Shown here: positions 20,587-31,915 of the stretch, piece by piece | How the letters are laid out: each line of letters begins with the position of its first letter | Position numbering within the stretch: the stretch's first letter is position 1 | Source of the DNA: Cladosporium sp. IMV 00045 | Taxonomy: Eukaryota > Ascomycota > Dothideomycetes > Cladosporiales > Cladosporiaceae | Direction of reading: 5' to 3' | Assembly: GCA_001931905.2 (NCBI GenBank) | Contig: MSJI02000075.1 | Coordinates: 1-64,000, forward strand | Length of the DNA: 64,000 nt | Program-made: the position numbers and the translations under genes | The notes under the pieces: model-generated | Seen by the model: the letters and a program-made list of their open reading frames with translations, nothing else | The model's database searches: none | What the model was told of the DNA's origin: nothing

Positions 20587-21656
20587 CTACAACTTCCCCG
20601 ACGGCCCCATCTTCTTGAACTTTTCCCTATCAACCTCAACAACCATCCAAACCTGCTGACTAACAGCAACCAACTCCCCCTCCTTATCCCAAACCTCAAT
20701 CCCCAAATCAAACCTTCCATCCTTCACCCCTTTCACCCTAAACCTCGTAAAAAGCCACTTGACCCCCTCCTCCGGCAGCGCCTTCTTCACCTCCAACCCC
20801 ATATTAAGCGTAGGATAGAACCTCGGCACCGACCACTCCGGATGCTTCTCGGGAGGACCCTTGCGAGCCCACACGGCGGATCTGTCAGCAGTTGCTTGCG
20901 CTGAGTGCGGGCTGTCGGGGAAGAAGTTCTCGACTGGCGGCACGCAGTGGTCGATGACCAGGCCGAGCATGCTCGTTTTCCAGACTTCGCCAGGCAGCGT
21001 GGGCGTGATCCATTGCTCGCGCAGGGCTCTGTCTGAAGAAGCGGTGCGTGGAAGGGCGAACGTGGCGTTCGTCAGGGCGGCGTTTTTGATGCCTGCGCGC
21101 CAGGGCACTTGGTAGCGAATCCAATTCGGGTCTTTGTCGACGAGGAAGGAGGGAAAGTCGATGGGTTGAGGTGAAGGGGTGATGGTGTAGCCGGTTTGGA
21201 TTGTGAGGCCTTTGGATTTGGAGCGGTTGGTGTTGCTGGTTGGAGGGACTAGACGTCAGAGGACTGCGTTTTTCTGCAAAGGAAGACCTTCGAGTCAGGC
21301 AATCAACAGACTTACGTAGCATAACCAACAACCCTCTCCTTCCCACCTTGCTCCAAACTCACATGCACAGAACTACTTCCCTTCCCCAACCTCACATCCT
21401 TAACCTTCACCTCAGCCTTTCCCAGAGGAGCCGGCCGTAGCAACTCGACATGCATGGCAATCGTATCGGGCTGATCATAACTGGCGAGAGAAGAGCGAAA
21501 ATGCTCCGCTATGACTTTCCACAGGAGAGAGAACAGATAGCCTCCATGAGCGACGGTTCCCCATGAGAAGTCGGCGTGGATGTCCACTTGGTAGTTGTGG
21601 CTACTGAGGGATTGGATTTGGGAGGCTTGCTCGAAGTTGGTGGGTGGTAGTGACAT
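20587..21656 (-). CDS. Acyl-CoA thioesterase-like protein (double hot-dog)
   Basis: Exons 21316-21656 and 20587-21235 (80-nt intron) give 329 aa. The N-terminal half has the hot-dog signature FSWGTVAHGGYLFSLLW, then MHVELLRPAPLGKAEVKV and SVHVSLEQGGKERVVGYAT. The second half has a second hot-dog-like region (TRFRVKGVKDGRFDLGIEVW, ending VAVSQQVWMVVEV). This arrangement matches fungal thioesterase-like superfamily proteins that hydrolyse acyl-CoA or related thioesters. The substrate is unknown; there is no targeting signal. The start MSLPPTNFEQ is the first ATG that gives the complete first domain. The acceptor at CAACCAG was chosen because it alone keeps the second exon's frame. Confidence 0.82.
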
Positions 21657-22943
21657 TGTTGCGAGAATGAGGCAAATCTTCCACTTGTCGATAAGCAGTA
21701 AAGCAAGAACATTGATCTCCAAACAAGTTGTACATTCGACGAGAGGGAAGATAGGCAAAAGAAAGCTTGAAGAATTGCTCGCTTACCACAACCACCATAA
21801 GCATTTCATCACACATATGTAGCACACCCTTAAGATCGATTTCCCCCTCCTCCACCAACAAGCCCTGATTCCTTCGATGGATCCACCCATCAGCCGGCCC
21901 GGAAGGGGAACATCCTTCTGCGCCTCTTTCTACCACCAGCGAGGAAATGCATTACTGTACAAATATAGTATTGTATCACCACGCGAATCCTTCCATCACA
22001 CACAAAAGCCACCAAAGCATCGAAAAGGGGTGCAAGTCAATGTAAGCGCAGCTTCTCTAAGCGATGTGCAAATCTCACCGCGTGTCCGAGGTTACGTGGA
22101 GTCGTGCTCCCGTCCGGGGATCAACTCCGACAGCCTTGCAGCGAGGCAGCCCTAAGGGCGCCGGTACGTCGGTTTGGGCGATAGAAGACGAGCGAATCGA
22201 ACAAATGAAGGCAAGTAGAAACGACTGAGAGGTTTTGGATTCGAAAATGATCGACCAGGGCGACACAGAGCGCGGGCCTGTCGGATGGGAGGCCGAAGGC
22301 CGCGGGTGGTGGTGATCGATAGATTGCCGTTCGACATGCCATGTGGCTGTCATGTTTTGTGTACGTACCCAGGGACTCGATTAACATCTTCTAGTCTCGG
22401 TATGAATCGCTTGAAAGCAGAAAAGCGACCAGAATGAAAGAGATCAGATGATGTGATACCTCCCAGCAGTAGCATGATTGTTCTTCCGCCATCGAGCGAA
22501 AGACAGCCAAAACCGAGCTTCGCCGGCAATGGCGGTCAGCAGTGGAGGTGCATCACACTGGCAGACTGACAAAATGCTGCATGCGCTTCATTTTGCTGGA
22601 AGGATATATCCAATAATACTAATATGATTACTCTGCGTTGTACTAAAATTCGCTCTATGTACAGTATTGCGCCAACTTTGGGTGGGTATCTTCCTCATCA
22701 CGCGCGGAAACAATTAAAAAGCCAAAGAAACAGAAAGATGATGAAAAGAAAGAGAAGCCAAGGAGAAGAGGTCGGAGGAAAGAAAGTGGCGTAGGAGTGC
22801 GCCTGTCGTGGGTGAGATGCCTCGCAGAAAACCGAAGGCAGAAACGTCGAAAGTTCCTCCTGTTGCTGTCGATCCGAAACAATTACCAGCGAAATTCAAG
22901 GCCGCCACAGACCTTCTTCAGGCCTCGTCAAGGATAGAAGCGA
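21657..22943. other. Intergenic region
   Basis: This holds the promoter of the thioesterase-like gene and the 3' region of the large hydrolase gene. No further gene or RNA was recognised. A purine-rich patch at about 22720-22790 is probably untranslated 3' sequence of the hydrolase gene. Confidence 0.4.
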
Positions 22944-25900
22944 TTATATCTCGCGCTTAGCGCTCTCCCTCCAATACCCCGAGATCTCCGTCAAAAGATC
23001 GCCCATGATCGCCGGGCTAGCCATGAGCCCATGGCCTTCGTCCTCCAGGACTCTGACCTCGCAACCGCCACCTCCGACGTCGTACTCGGCAGCGTAAATA
23101 TCCTTGGTGGCGCCGCCGCGAGGGCCAGCGAAGCGATTCATCTGATTACCCAGCCAGCGCACGTTGCCGACCGGCACGCGCTTGTCTTCCGCGCCGTGCG
23201 TGATCACGACCGGGGCACTGATGTCGGTGTAGCGGAAGCCGACTTCGCGGTGGCGCTCGAGGCAGACGAGGAGGTCGGTTGCTGGGTTGGAGTCGCGGAT
23301 GGCGTATTCCCAGGTGCGCTGGGTGAGGCGGCTGGTGTAGGTGGATTGACGTTCGCGCTCGGCGTGTTCGGCGGCGTTGAGAGCGGTGGATGCGTAGGTG
23401 AAGGCAGGGTCGGTAGGGGTGGCGGTGGCGGAGAGATACAGTGATTCGCGTTTGTTTGGTGAGTTCGACCTGCCTCTTCCGCGGATGGGAAAGTTCTCCA
23501 TGGGGTTGGTGTTGGGCATGTATTGATCCATAAGCATGAGTGACTCTCTGCGGTGGAAGTCGGCTCGGTCGCCGCCGGAAGTGGTGGGTCTCTTTGCACC
23601 CTGTGAACTGCTTGAGAAATCGCTGCTTTCTGGGCTTGTTGGCCAGGACCCAGTACCGGAGGGCTTGCGCTTGTTGGCAGAGTTGAGAGATGCTGTGGCC
23701 GAGGCCATGAACGAAGAGTTGGCTGCTTTCAAGAATGGTGTGGGTAAGACGCGAAGCAGACGTTGGCTTCGCGGTAGAACAGCTGCAGGAGTTGAGGATG
23801 TAGTGGAGTGAGACGCCATCTCCATCTGACTAGGAGGAATCCAGGGTGCCAGAAGATGCACCTTGCCTTTGACCATATGAGGGAGGACCAGGGCCGTAGC
23901 AAGAGCGTACACAGCACCGGCAGAGTGTGCGAGCAGACTGAAAGACTCGATACCAAGGTGGTCGCAGACAGTCAGAACATCGTTTGGCCAGTTCAGAGGA
24001 CCGCTCCGATCATTTTGTGGGTATCCATCACTATCACCAACACCAGGACGCTCGATGGTCACGAGTCGTAGTTTCAGCAAAGAAGCCAGCTCATCGTAGA
24101 ATGCAGTGACGAATCTTGTGAGACCCATACCGACGCAGATAAACACGGCTGAGCCTTTAGGATCCCCCACCTCCGAAAAGCTAATGGTCCGCCCGCTGAC
24201 AACGTGGCGAATCTTCTGGTTCAGGCGTTGTGCGCGCAAGAAACCAAGGACCGCATCTTCAATGCTATCTCTGCGCTCATGCTGCGGTCGTTCATCTGCA
24301 CTTCTGGCGTGGCGGGAATCGCTGATAGATTTCCGGCGCGAGTGCTTCAGTGCAAAGTCGGCAGGAAGATCCGGATGAGCGAATCTACTTATCGACTCCC
24401 GTTTGCTGCGCCCCTTTCGGATAGACGAGGCTTGCACACTCGATGCTCTGCCTGCGCTCATGGTCGTGGAGTTCGAGCCGCGTCTGAATGGCACGGTGGG
24501 CATTGCTGCTTCGATGCTTGGCCTCACACTGCTTTCGAAAGAAGGTGCTTCGCTTCTGGCTCTGTGGAGAGCATGCACTGCCTGAGCGTATGACAAATCG
24601 AGAGAGTCCTGGGGTGAAGCGGTCGTGGTTCCGGGCAAACTGTGTGGCGAAAGTGGCTCAAAGTAATTGTTTGCTGAGCGAGTGCTCTCTGGTGTATACG
24701 TGGCGCTCATTGTAGGAGTTTCGTCGACATCGTAGAGTGTTGCATCTATCTTCAGACCCACGTTCCCTGATAACTTAGGTGGCACGGTAAAAGACCTGTT
24801 AGGAACGGGCCTTGCTGAAGCTCTCGGGGTAGAGTCGTCCTGACTAGCAAGTAGATTGTTAGAGTCGAGTGGAGGGACGTCAACTTCATCGATAGTTGCG
24901 GATGCTTTCGACTCATTAAGTCGTGATTGCCGTCTTCTTCTCAATTCCATAATGCGCTTCACGGTTTCATGGTCTTCGCCAAGATCAAGAAAGCTGTTGT
25001 CGGATATAGGCTCCGCTTTCTTCGATCTGAAAGGGTTGCTGGTGATATGTGATCGCTTTGAGCTCTTGACTTTTCGCTTCATCGGTGCAGGACTGCTTGA
25101 TGACTGACGCAGGGATGAGGTGCGCAAGGGAATTGAATCGGCCATTGGACTTCTTTTTCTCGGAGACACTTGAGGCGAAACATCAAGATTGGGTGATTCT
25201 TGCGCGATCGCATCTTTGTAGCTTTCGTTACTTCTAGTCCTGATGGATAATGACTTCGGAGTTGGTGGCCCGGATTCTCGGTCATCCGCCTTGTCGGTGT
25301 CAAGAAAGACGCGCCCTCTGGACGAAGGCGGCGGAGGAGAAGGTTTTCTTCGAACCTCTTCAGCGATCGGTTTCGCTCTAGACGCATGTTCAATAGCGTA
25401 AGATGCGAGATGCTGCCGCTCAGCATCTTCCGGCTTAAGTCCGCTTTCACGGGAAGTTTGCGAAGACACCTTGCGGCCATGTGCCGATTTCAAAGACTGT
25501 TGTATGTTCAATTTTATCCAGCTTTCCGCGCTCAGATTTCTGCTGGCTGGGTAGAGTGGCTCTCTTTTCGTGGACACCGGGGAGCGTTGTAGCGAGTGTA
25601 GCGAAGGAGTCTGTCGCGATTCACTGCGGATCGAAGGACGAGAAGGACGCAGGGAGCGCTGCGACAATATCGAAGTTGAAGGCGAGGCAGGGACCACGGG
25701 AGGAGGAGCGGCATCGCTTTCGTGGAGGTATTCCCAATCAGAGCCGCCATTGATCGTGCTTCCATATGCCGAGTTCTCCGGTCGGGGCATGAAGTTGGAG
25801 CGGACAATGCTAGGAGAGCTGGCTACGCTGGGCGAGCGCGGTGTCGAGTCTCCCCTTCGCGAGTGGTAGCTTTCGGCGGGAAGGTCTCTAGACGGGTCGA

Positions 25901-26066
25901 AAGTGTCGAGCGAGGAGATGATTGATGTGATGACGGTCTGGTTGGAGGGTATGCCCTTGACCTGGTCGGGCGATCTTCTGCGCCCTGAAGCTGAAGTATC
26001 ACGCGTCCTGTTCCGTCGCAGTTGGGCGTCCGAGTCGAATTGTTGGTGGAGCGACATGGCGGACAT
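22944..26066 (-). CDS. Large alpha/beta hydrolase with long disordered N-terminus
   Basis: A single exon of 1040 aa (ATG at 26066; 26057 is an alternative). Residues 1 to about 610 are low-complexity, rich in Ser, Pro and Arg, with many SP and RxxS sites, hence probably a phosphoregulated disordered region. The hydrolase fold begins near residue 630 (GRTISFSEVGDPKGSAVFIC). The predicted triad is Ser715 in LLAHSAGAVYA, Asp961 in THGAEDKRVPV and His1012 in EDEGHGLM. A Ser-rich insert of about 170 residues separates strand 6 from the Asp. The substrate is unknown. Such giant fungal hydrolases lack a signal peptide and are taken as intracellular. Confidence 0.85.
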   Translation of the reverse strand: MSAMSLHQQFDSDAQLRRNRTRDTSASGRRRSPDQVKGIPSNQTVITSIISSLDTFDPSRDLPAESYHSRRGDSTPRSPSVASSPSIVRSNFMPRPENSAYGSTINGGSDWEYLHESDAAPPPVVPASPSTSILSQRSLRPSRPSIRSESRQTPSLHSLQRSPVSTKREPLYPASRNLSAESWIKLNIQQSLKSAHGRKVSSQTSRESGLKPEDAERQHLASYAIEHASRAKPIAEEVRRKPSPPPPSSRGRVFLDTDKADDRESGPPTPKSLSIRTRSNESYKDAIAQESPNLDVSPQVSPRKRSPMADSIPLRTSSLRQSSSSPAPMKRKVKSSKRSHITSNPFRSKKAEPISDNSFLDLGEDHETVKRIMELRRRRQSRLNESKASATIDEVDVPPLDSNNLLASQDDSTPRASARPVPNRSFTVPPKLSGNVGLKIDATLYDVDETPTMSATYTPESTRSANNYFEPLSPHSLPGTTTASPQDSLDLSYAQAVHALHRARSEAPSFESSVRPSIEAAMPTVPFRRGSNSTTMSAGRASSVQASSIRKGRSKRESISRFAHPDLPADFALKHSRRKSISDSRHARSADERPQHERRDSIEDAVLGFLRAQRLNQKIRHVVSGRTISFSEVGDPKGSAVFICVGMGLTRFVTAFYDELASLLKLRLVTIERPGVGDSDGYPQNDRSGPLNWPNDVLTVCDHLGIESFSLLAHSAGAVYALATALVLPHMVKGKVHLLAPWIPPSQMEMASHSTTSSTPAAVLPRSQRLLRVLPTPFLKAANSSFMASATASLNSANKRKPSGTGSWPTSPESSDFSSSSQGAKRPTTSGGDRADFHRRESLMLMDQYMPNTNPMENFPIRGRGRSNSPNKRESLYLSATATPTDPAFTYASTALNAAEHAERERQSTYTSRLTQRTWEYAIRDSNPATDLLVCLERHREVGFRYTDISAPVVITHGAEDKRVPVGNVRWLGNQMNRFAGPRGGATKDIYAAEYDVGGGGCEVRVLEDEGHGLMASPAIMGDLLTEISGYWRESAKREI

Positions 26067-28908
26067 TGTAAGAGACGGCAATGGCTTATACGGCCGATCG
26101 AGGTGTATATCGCGTATGGTCGATCGTCTGTGTCGACGCGATTCCTCGATATATCGCTGCGACTAGCATACAACGGCGCGACACGGAGGGTGGTGATTGT
26201 GTCCTGTGCAATTGCCAATCCTGCTCTTCCGCGTTGAAGGTCGACAAGACCTTGGCCCTCATGCGCTCATCATTGACGTGCTGATCCGGTGTCACGAGGT
26301 TTTCGAGGAATGCGGTTGGTCTCCTGGCGCGATCGTGGGTTGTCTCCTGACGTCGGGCGCTTTGGTATGATCGAATCGGGCAATGCGCGTGCGCGTGAAG
26401 ACAGCGGGGGAGGAGTCGAGGAGAGTGGTGGTGGTGGTGTGGAATAGGAAGGAGAGACAGAGAATGAGCGTGTATGTAGAAAGGAAGGACGGCAGTCGGT
26501 TGTAGTAGCAATGACCCGGCTCGCCTCGTGGTGAATTATTGGCGACGCAGGGCGAGGGCAAGGCAGAGAGGCTCGAGCCAAAAGGGCAGAGGGTCAGCCA
26601 AAGAGACGTTGGAGTGTGAACCTCAAGCCATCAGCCGCCCACCACCAAAAGTCGCTTGATTGCGCCCCTGTCTGTAGGTTTCGAGCCTCCCTTCACTGCT
26701 GCCCGCCAGCATCGACTAGCGCACCACGCAGAACTCCACTCGATCCACACACCTTAATCACCTGAAGAAACTCTGTCGCCCAATCGATTGTAGCTGGCCG
26801 ATTTGCTGGATCATGACTAGGAATGATTTGCAGGAAGATCAATTGTCTTCTTATACAATACATGCAAGCGAAGATAGAGACTCATCAGGGACTATTGAAA
26901 TGCACCGGACGTCCAATTCAGCATACCCTAACCAGGATCATGAACAATGCTCGTCCATATCACATGCACGTGGCCGAATCCATCAAACTGGATCACAAGA
27001 TCTAAAGAAGCAGCAACCCACGGACCTGTCGCCAGGAAGGAAGCGAAGGCAAAGGCAAAAGCACGAAGCAGAAGTCCGCCCGGTAGAGAAGCATTCTTGG
27101 TTCCGACGACCGGAACAAGAAGACACGGACGCTCACACACACAAGAAGGTTCTTCCAGACTGGGGAGCTGACTCTAGAACCTTGTCGGCAATGGCACGAG
27201 AGCCCTAATCCCTGTCCAGACTTCCATTTCTTCGGGACCTTTTAGGTGCATCGGTGGATGCAATTGCTCCATCAACTACTGCTCATCCCAAATGCTTGGA
27301 TGTATTTATTCCTGGTGGAGTTCCGCACGACAACAATTCAAGACCCAACTGCACACGGTAGCCTAAGAGCGAAAAACATTCCACATCGGGAGTGGCTGAA
27401 ATCAACGACTCATGACTCCTCGGCTTCTTTCTATGCCCCTCCATCCCTCTTCCTCTCCTTTTCTTAGCATCGGGGCAAGCAACGATTTTAGGAAAGGCTT
27501 GAAAGCTGCGACTCATGTCTACCGGCACACAAACGATGAGAATATACCGTTTTCTCCAGTATTATACATTGTTATGATGTAATCTTCCTTTTCAGAGTCG
27601 TGTAAGGCTGCCTTTCTGCAAAACCTGCCCGTTTCGGTCGACCATAGACAAGGAAGACTATTGCCCCAGCACGCCCTTGCTACTGCTGCCTGGTTGCAAG
27701 ACCATATTTACCTTGTCATATGCACCGTGGAAATAGAACAAAAAGCGAAGTGATATCACATGTGCTCAAACCCGCATTATTCCATACCGATAGATTGAGT
27801 CTGTCCACATCCGTCCCTTCTCGGCCGACTCTGCCAACACCATCCCACAATTCACACCAAGAAAATACCTCCCCGACCCGGCCAACTTCCCAATCCGCAG
27901 CGAGTGAGCCGCAGACTGCTGTCGATTATTGCATTCCAAAAACCCCAGACGTAATGGGTACCCACCTCCTTCTGCAAAAAGAGTATCTCGCCAGCCAAGT
28001 GCCACCGCAGATATCCTACATCGCACACATGCAAAAGCGTCAGCTCTGAAGAAAACCATGTCGAAACAGAGAGAATACTCCCCAACACCCTCTCGTGCTT
28101 TACTCTTTCCTGCTGTAACTTAAGATATCGCCATACGAAAACAGGCGAGAACACAAAGTTGTAGAAATCGCCACGCAAACGAACGCAGCTCGAATAAGCG
28201 CGAAAAGAACGAAAAGTGAAACGAAAACGCAAGACGAAAGAAACGAGCGAAAGAGCGTTGCGAAAATCGATATTATGCCTGTTCTCTGTCATGGCTAGCT
28301 AGTTGGTCAGCCGTAAGTGAGTACAAAGTCCGACCGACATATGTACAATCCAGCAGTAATAAGTATCAAAGAAAGAACGAAAAAATGAGAAAAGAGAGAG
28401 AGAAACGATGTCGCCGAAAGCGAGCAGTAAGAGTTTCCTTTCTCTAAAACAAAAGGGGGAATATGTAAACAATAAAAGCCCATCAGATAAGTCATTCTTC
28501 TTTTTTCTTCTTCCTGCTCATCGAAAGCGTGAGCAGAACACGAGAGTCCACGAGAGCGCCTGTTGAGGTATGACTCTGCCTGAGGGAACGGAAAACGAGA
28601 AACTCCAGATCGTCGTTCTCTCATCCGAGAGAGGAAGACGGTCGTGAGAAAGAAAAAAACGAAAGCACACCAAAACACCAAAATTTCCAGAAGAAAATCA
28701 ACGAGACGACTTTCCGCCCTTTGCCGCCCTGAGGAGCGATCCATGGCGTTCGTCCAATTCTTTTTTGCAGCTCATTCGCCGGCGCTATGCTGTAGCGGAT
28801 TAAGAGATTAGGAAAGAGGAAATTCGGTCAACCAGGCGTCAAATGCATAAACGGGACATTAGTGGAAGAGACAAGGAAATGCGAGATGCGAAAAGGGTTC
28901 TTCGGCGA
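26067..28908. other. 2.8-kb region with no confirmed gene
   Basis: The left 500 bp are the pyrimidine-rich (on the minus strand) leader of the hydrolase gene. A 131-codon frame at 26813-27208 (plus) has no recognisable domain. The segment 28139-28740 is strikingly purine-rich on the plus strand with repeated CGAAA words, best read as the 3' untranslated region of the minus-strand gene that follows. No tRNA or repeat family was found. Confidence 0.4.
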
Positions 28909-30146
28909 TCATCGTCGCGAGCGTCTGGTGTCTCTTGTTCGTCTGTCGTCGGAGCTTGCGCTGCCTGTTGGAGGAAGAGTATCAGTATGGGTTCTTGTAA
29001 GTCGCCTCGTCAATGGGTGGATCAAAACTTACTGGCACTGGTGTTGGTGTAGTAATCGCTAGAATAAGAGTACTCGCTGTACTTCTCGTCATCGTGTCTG
29101 CGGTCGTGGCGCCTCTTCAAGCCCAACACAGCCCACAGACCCGCCAGAGCGGCACCGACGCCGAGCACCTTCTTCGACCTGCTGTCGTGGTCGCTGCGGC
29201 GGTCAGGACGCGACGGACGAGCAGCAGCGCCGTACCAAGTGCGCCCACCGGCTCCGGCGCCGCTGTGTCTGCCTGATCCGTGGTGGCTGTATCGCTCGTA
29301 TTCGTCGATTTCTGTGCGGCGGCTTCTCTTCTTGCCGCCGCCGAAGATTGCGAGGACACCGTTGAAGAGACCGCGCACGCAGCAGTAGAAGCAGATGAAG
29401 CCAAGCAAGATGAGACCAGCGAGAGTGCCGATGACGATTCCTGCAATCGCGCCACCTGAGAGTCCGCCACTTCCGCCACCGTCCTCAGTCGTTGGCTCCA
29501 TACCAACCTCTGCACCTGTGGCGACTGGGGTCTCGAATGGTACTGTGGTGGTCGGCTCTCCGGTTTCAGTAACGATGATGAGGGTGCTGGATGTCGGTCG
29601 CAAGGGAACACCGGCGGAGTTTGTCGTTTCGTACATGGTGCTGTAATAGCTCGTGTAGTAGCCTGAGCTGCCGCCGTTTGCCGCGGGCTTACATTTGCCT
29701 TGCTGGTAGCAATACTCGTCGCTCTTGCAGCATACATCGCCACAAGGTTCTTCATTCTTGGCGTAGTCGCAAGCGCTGCCAGTGGGTTGTGTCCAGTCGC
29801 CGCCTCCGACGTAAGAGCTGATAGTACTTGTGATTGTCTGGAGGTCGGTCTCGACATATGTGGTGGTCACGTAGTTCCAGCTTCCACCGGCGGCTGTCTG
29901 TCCACCGCCGCCAGCAGTGCTGCTACATTGAGCTTGGTTGCTGGAATCTGTGTAACATCCGTAGCCGGCCGAACAGCAAAGTTGACCATTCCATCCGCAA
30001 GTCTCGCCGGCGCAGTCACTCCGCTCGAAAAGCTGACTGTACGGCACACCGGCTTCAAGCGGCGGGAAGGCATATGTGAGGGTTGGAGCGAGCAGCAAGG
30101 CGGATGTGAGGCTCAATCGCGACATTGGCGCCACTTGGAAGCGCAT
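28909..30146 (-). CDS. Cysteine-rich single-pass cell-surface protein
   Basis: Main exon 29033-30146, then a likely last exon 28909-28964. The 68-nt intron has a GTAAGT donor, TACTGATAC branch region and CCAACAG acceptor; the spliced form is 389 aa, and retention gives a stop at 29022 (374 aa). Signal peptide (SRLSLTSALLLAPTLTYA). Two small cysteine modules, CGWNGQLCCSAGYGC and CGDVCCKSDEYC, resemble knottin or chitin-binding-like units. A Ser/Thr-rich stalk follows, then one membrane segment (GAIAGIVIGTLAGLILLGF), a CFYCC palmitoylation-like motif and a basic tyrosine-rich tail. The build suggests a cell-wall sensor or adhesion protein. The first ATG (30146) and a second at 30125 are both possible. 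Confidence 0.75.
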
Positions 30147-31915
30147 GATGGCAACCTAGTGTCGCCTCGTGGGCGAGGATTGCGGTCGGCGGTGTGGCGA
30201 GGAATATTCGCGGTATGGGCGCCTAACAGACGATTGCGATGGTGCTGATATGGGCGATTGCGGGGTCTCTTCTCAGCGATTGTGGGGATCCGCCAACGGT
30301 CGCGAAGTCGTCGGTCGAAAGCGAAGGTCGTGGTATAGGTATGTACAACGAAACTGTGAGCGAGCAGGTTGTCGGATATCGCAGAACAGTCAGTAGTGAC
30401 GGTGGAGGAGGGTAGCGAATGGACAGATGGGATAGTGGAGTGTGGAAGATGCAGGGCGGGTGGGTAGAGAGTTGATCGGGTTGAAGCTGTGCCTGACTGC
30501 GGTGGCTAGCAAGATGGCTGGGTAGCGTGGGCTGGGAGGGGAGATGGGGCATACGCAACTTCTGCTCACCGATCCATTGCCGAAAGGGTGAATGGTAATA
30601 CTCTGGTCAGGTACTGGGAAAGTATCTTGGGAATTGGCTTTGTCGAATACACGAAATCAACGGTTTCTTGTCTCGTCCTGTGTATAACTGCTGGCCTCCA
30701 CCCAATTACTACCTGTTTATTCCACCATCGGTCGCTGGAGGAACGCTGGAGTGATCGGCGCTTATTCGTCCGAGCTTTCGCGCTAAACTCGGCAGCTCGG
30801 GTAAATCCACTCTGCCAGCAACACCTCTCCATACCTAAAAATGCATCCATCTCACCATGCAGCATGTGAAAGCTTGGTTAATTCTAATGACAGGCGCGAT
30901 GAAACAGTATACGGCCGTCAGAATGTACAGATGTTTCCTCTCGAGGCTTCACAATTCATTCGTACGTGAGCGCATTGCAACAAGTCCTTCCCTCTCCCGC
31001 TGCAGCCCAAACACATCCAGCCACGAATATTAATACTTCGCCTCGCTTTTCATCACCTCCTCAACATCAAACATTCATCACTTGCAGTGCACGCGTGGCA
31101 GCCCTCGTGCTTGGCATCATCGAGCATGTCACTGAGTGTCTCCTACGCGTACGTCGATAGCATGCCGGTCACCTGACGGACGAGAGCGAGCGTCTCATCG
31201 ACATCGTATCTTGTCTGGTCTTTCCTGCTCTGCCGTCAACTTCGACTGTGATGTCTTTCGTGCACCTATTCTTGGGCTAGCATCTCTTGTGTTCGCACCT
31301 CAAAGTCACCTGGTTGGGTTCGTTTTAGTATTCCACTACATGCATAATGCTCCCCGTAGCTTGAATCCCACACCAACATCGAGGCTTGATCGTCCTTCGT
31401 AAATTGCATGAATGCTTCTTTTCTTGGGACGGAGTCTATCACACTGTATGATCGTCCACTATCGTTCAAAAGCCTCACGATAGCCATGCGTGCGGCGTCT
31501 TCGTGATTAAGCCACGTGCCTTCACCGGCATTTTGGGAAACACGAGGTTCGGTGCTTGGTCACCACCACATCCAGTTTGCCGGGTGAAGAGCGCAATGTG
31601 ATGGGTTTGCATTCAAATATGACGTTTCAGCTGGTATTGTGGAATAGAAAGTAAATTAATAAGGTATAAAAATAAACACCCCAAATATCCACTCGGTCAG
31701 CCGCAAAGCGCCACAAAATCATTCGCGATTACCCTAACAGGAAGAGGATATCTAGCAGGCAAATACGACCCAAAACGCCACCCCAATCAAGGAAGATATA
31801 AACAGAACATGGGAATAATCGACACCGCACGCCTGGTCATCTGGATCTCCGAAGCCATAACACACTAACAACTCGGGAAATAAACACCACAGGCTTACAC
31901 GGCATGTACACGAGC
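30147..31915. other. Intergenic region
   Basis: The left 400 bp are the leader and promoter of the cysteine-rich membrane protein. The rest, up to the stop of the hydroxylase-like gene, shows no coherent coding frame, tRNA or repeat. Confidence 0.4.

Noticed and set aside
26813..27208. 131-codon plus-strand frame
   Set aside because: Hydrophilic, no domain, no promoter or splice evidence; could be chance in a long spacer.
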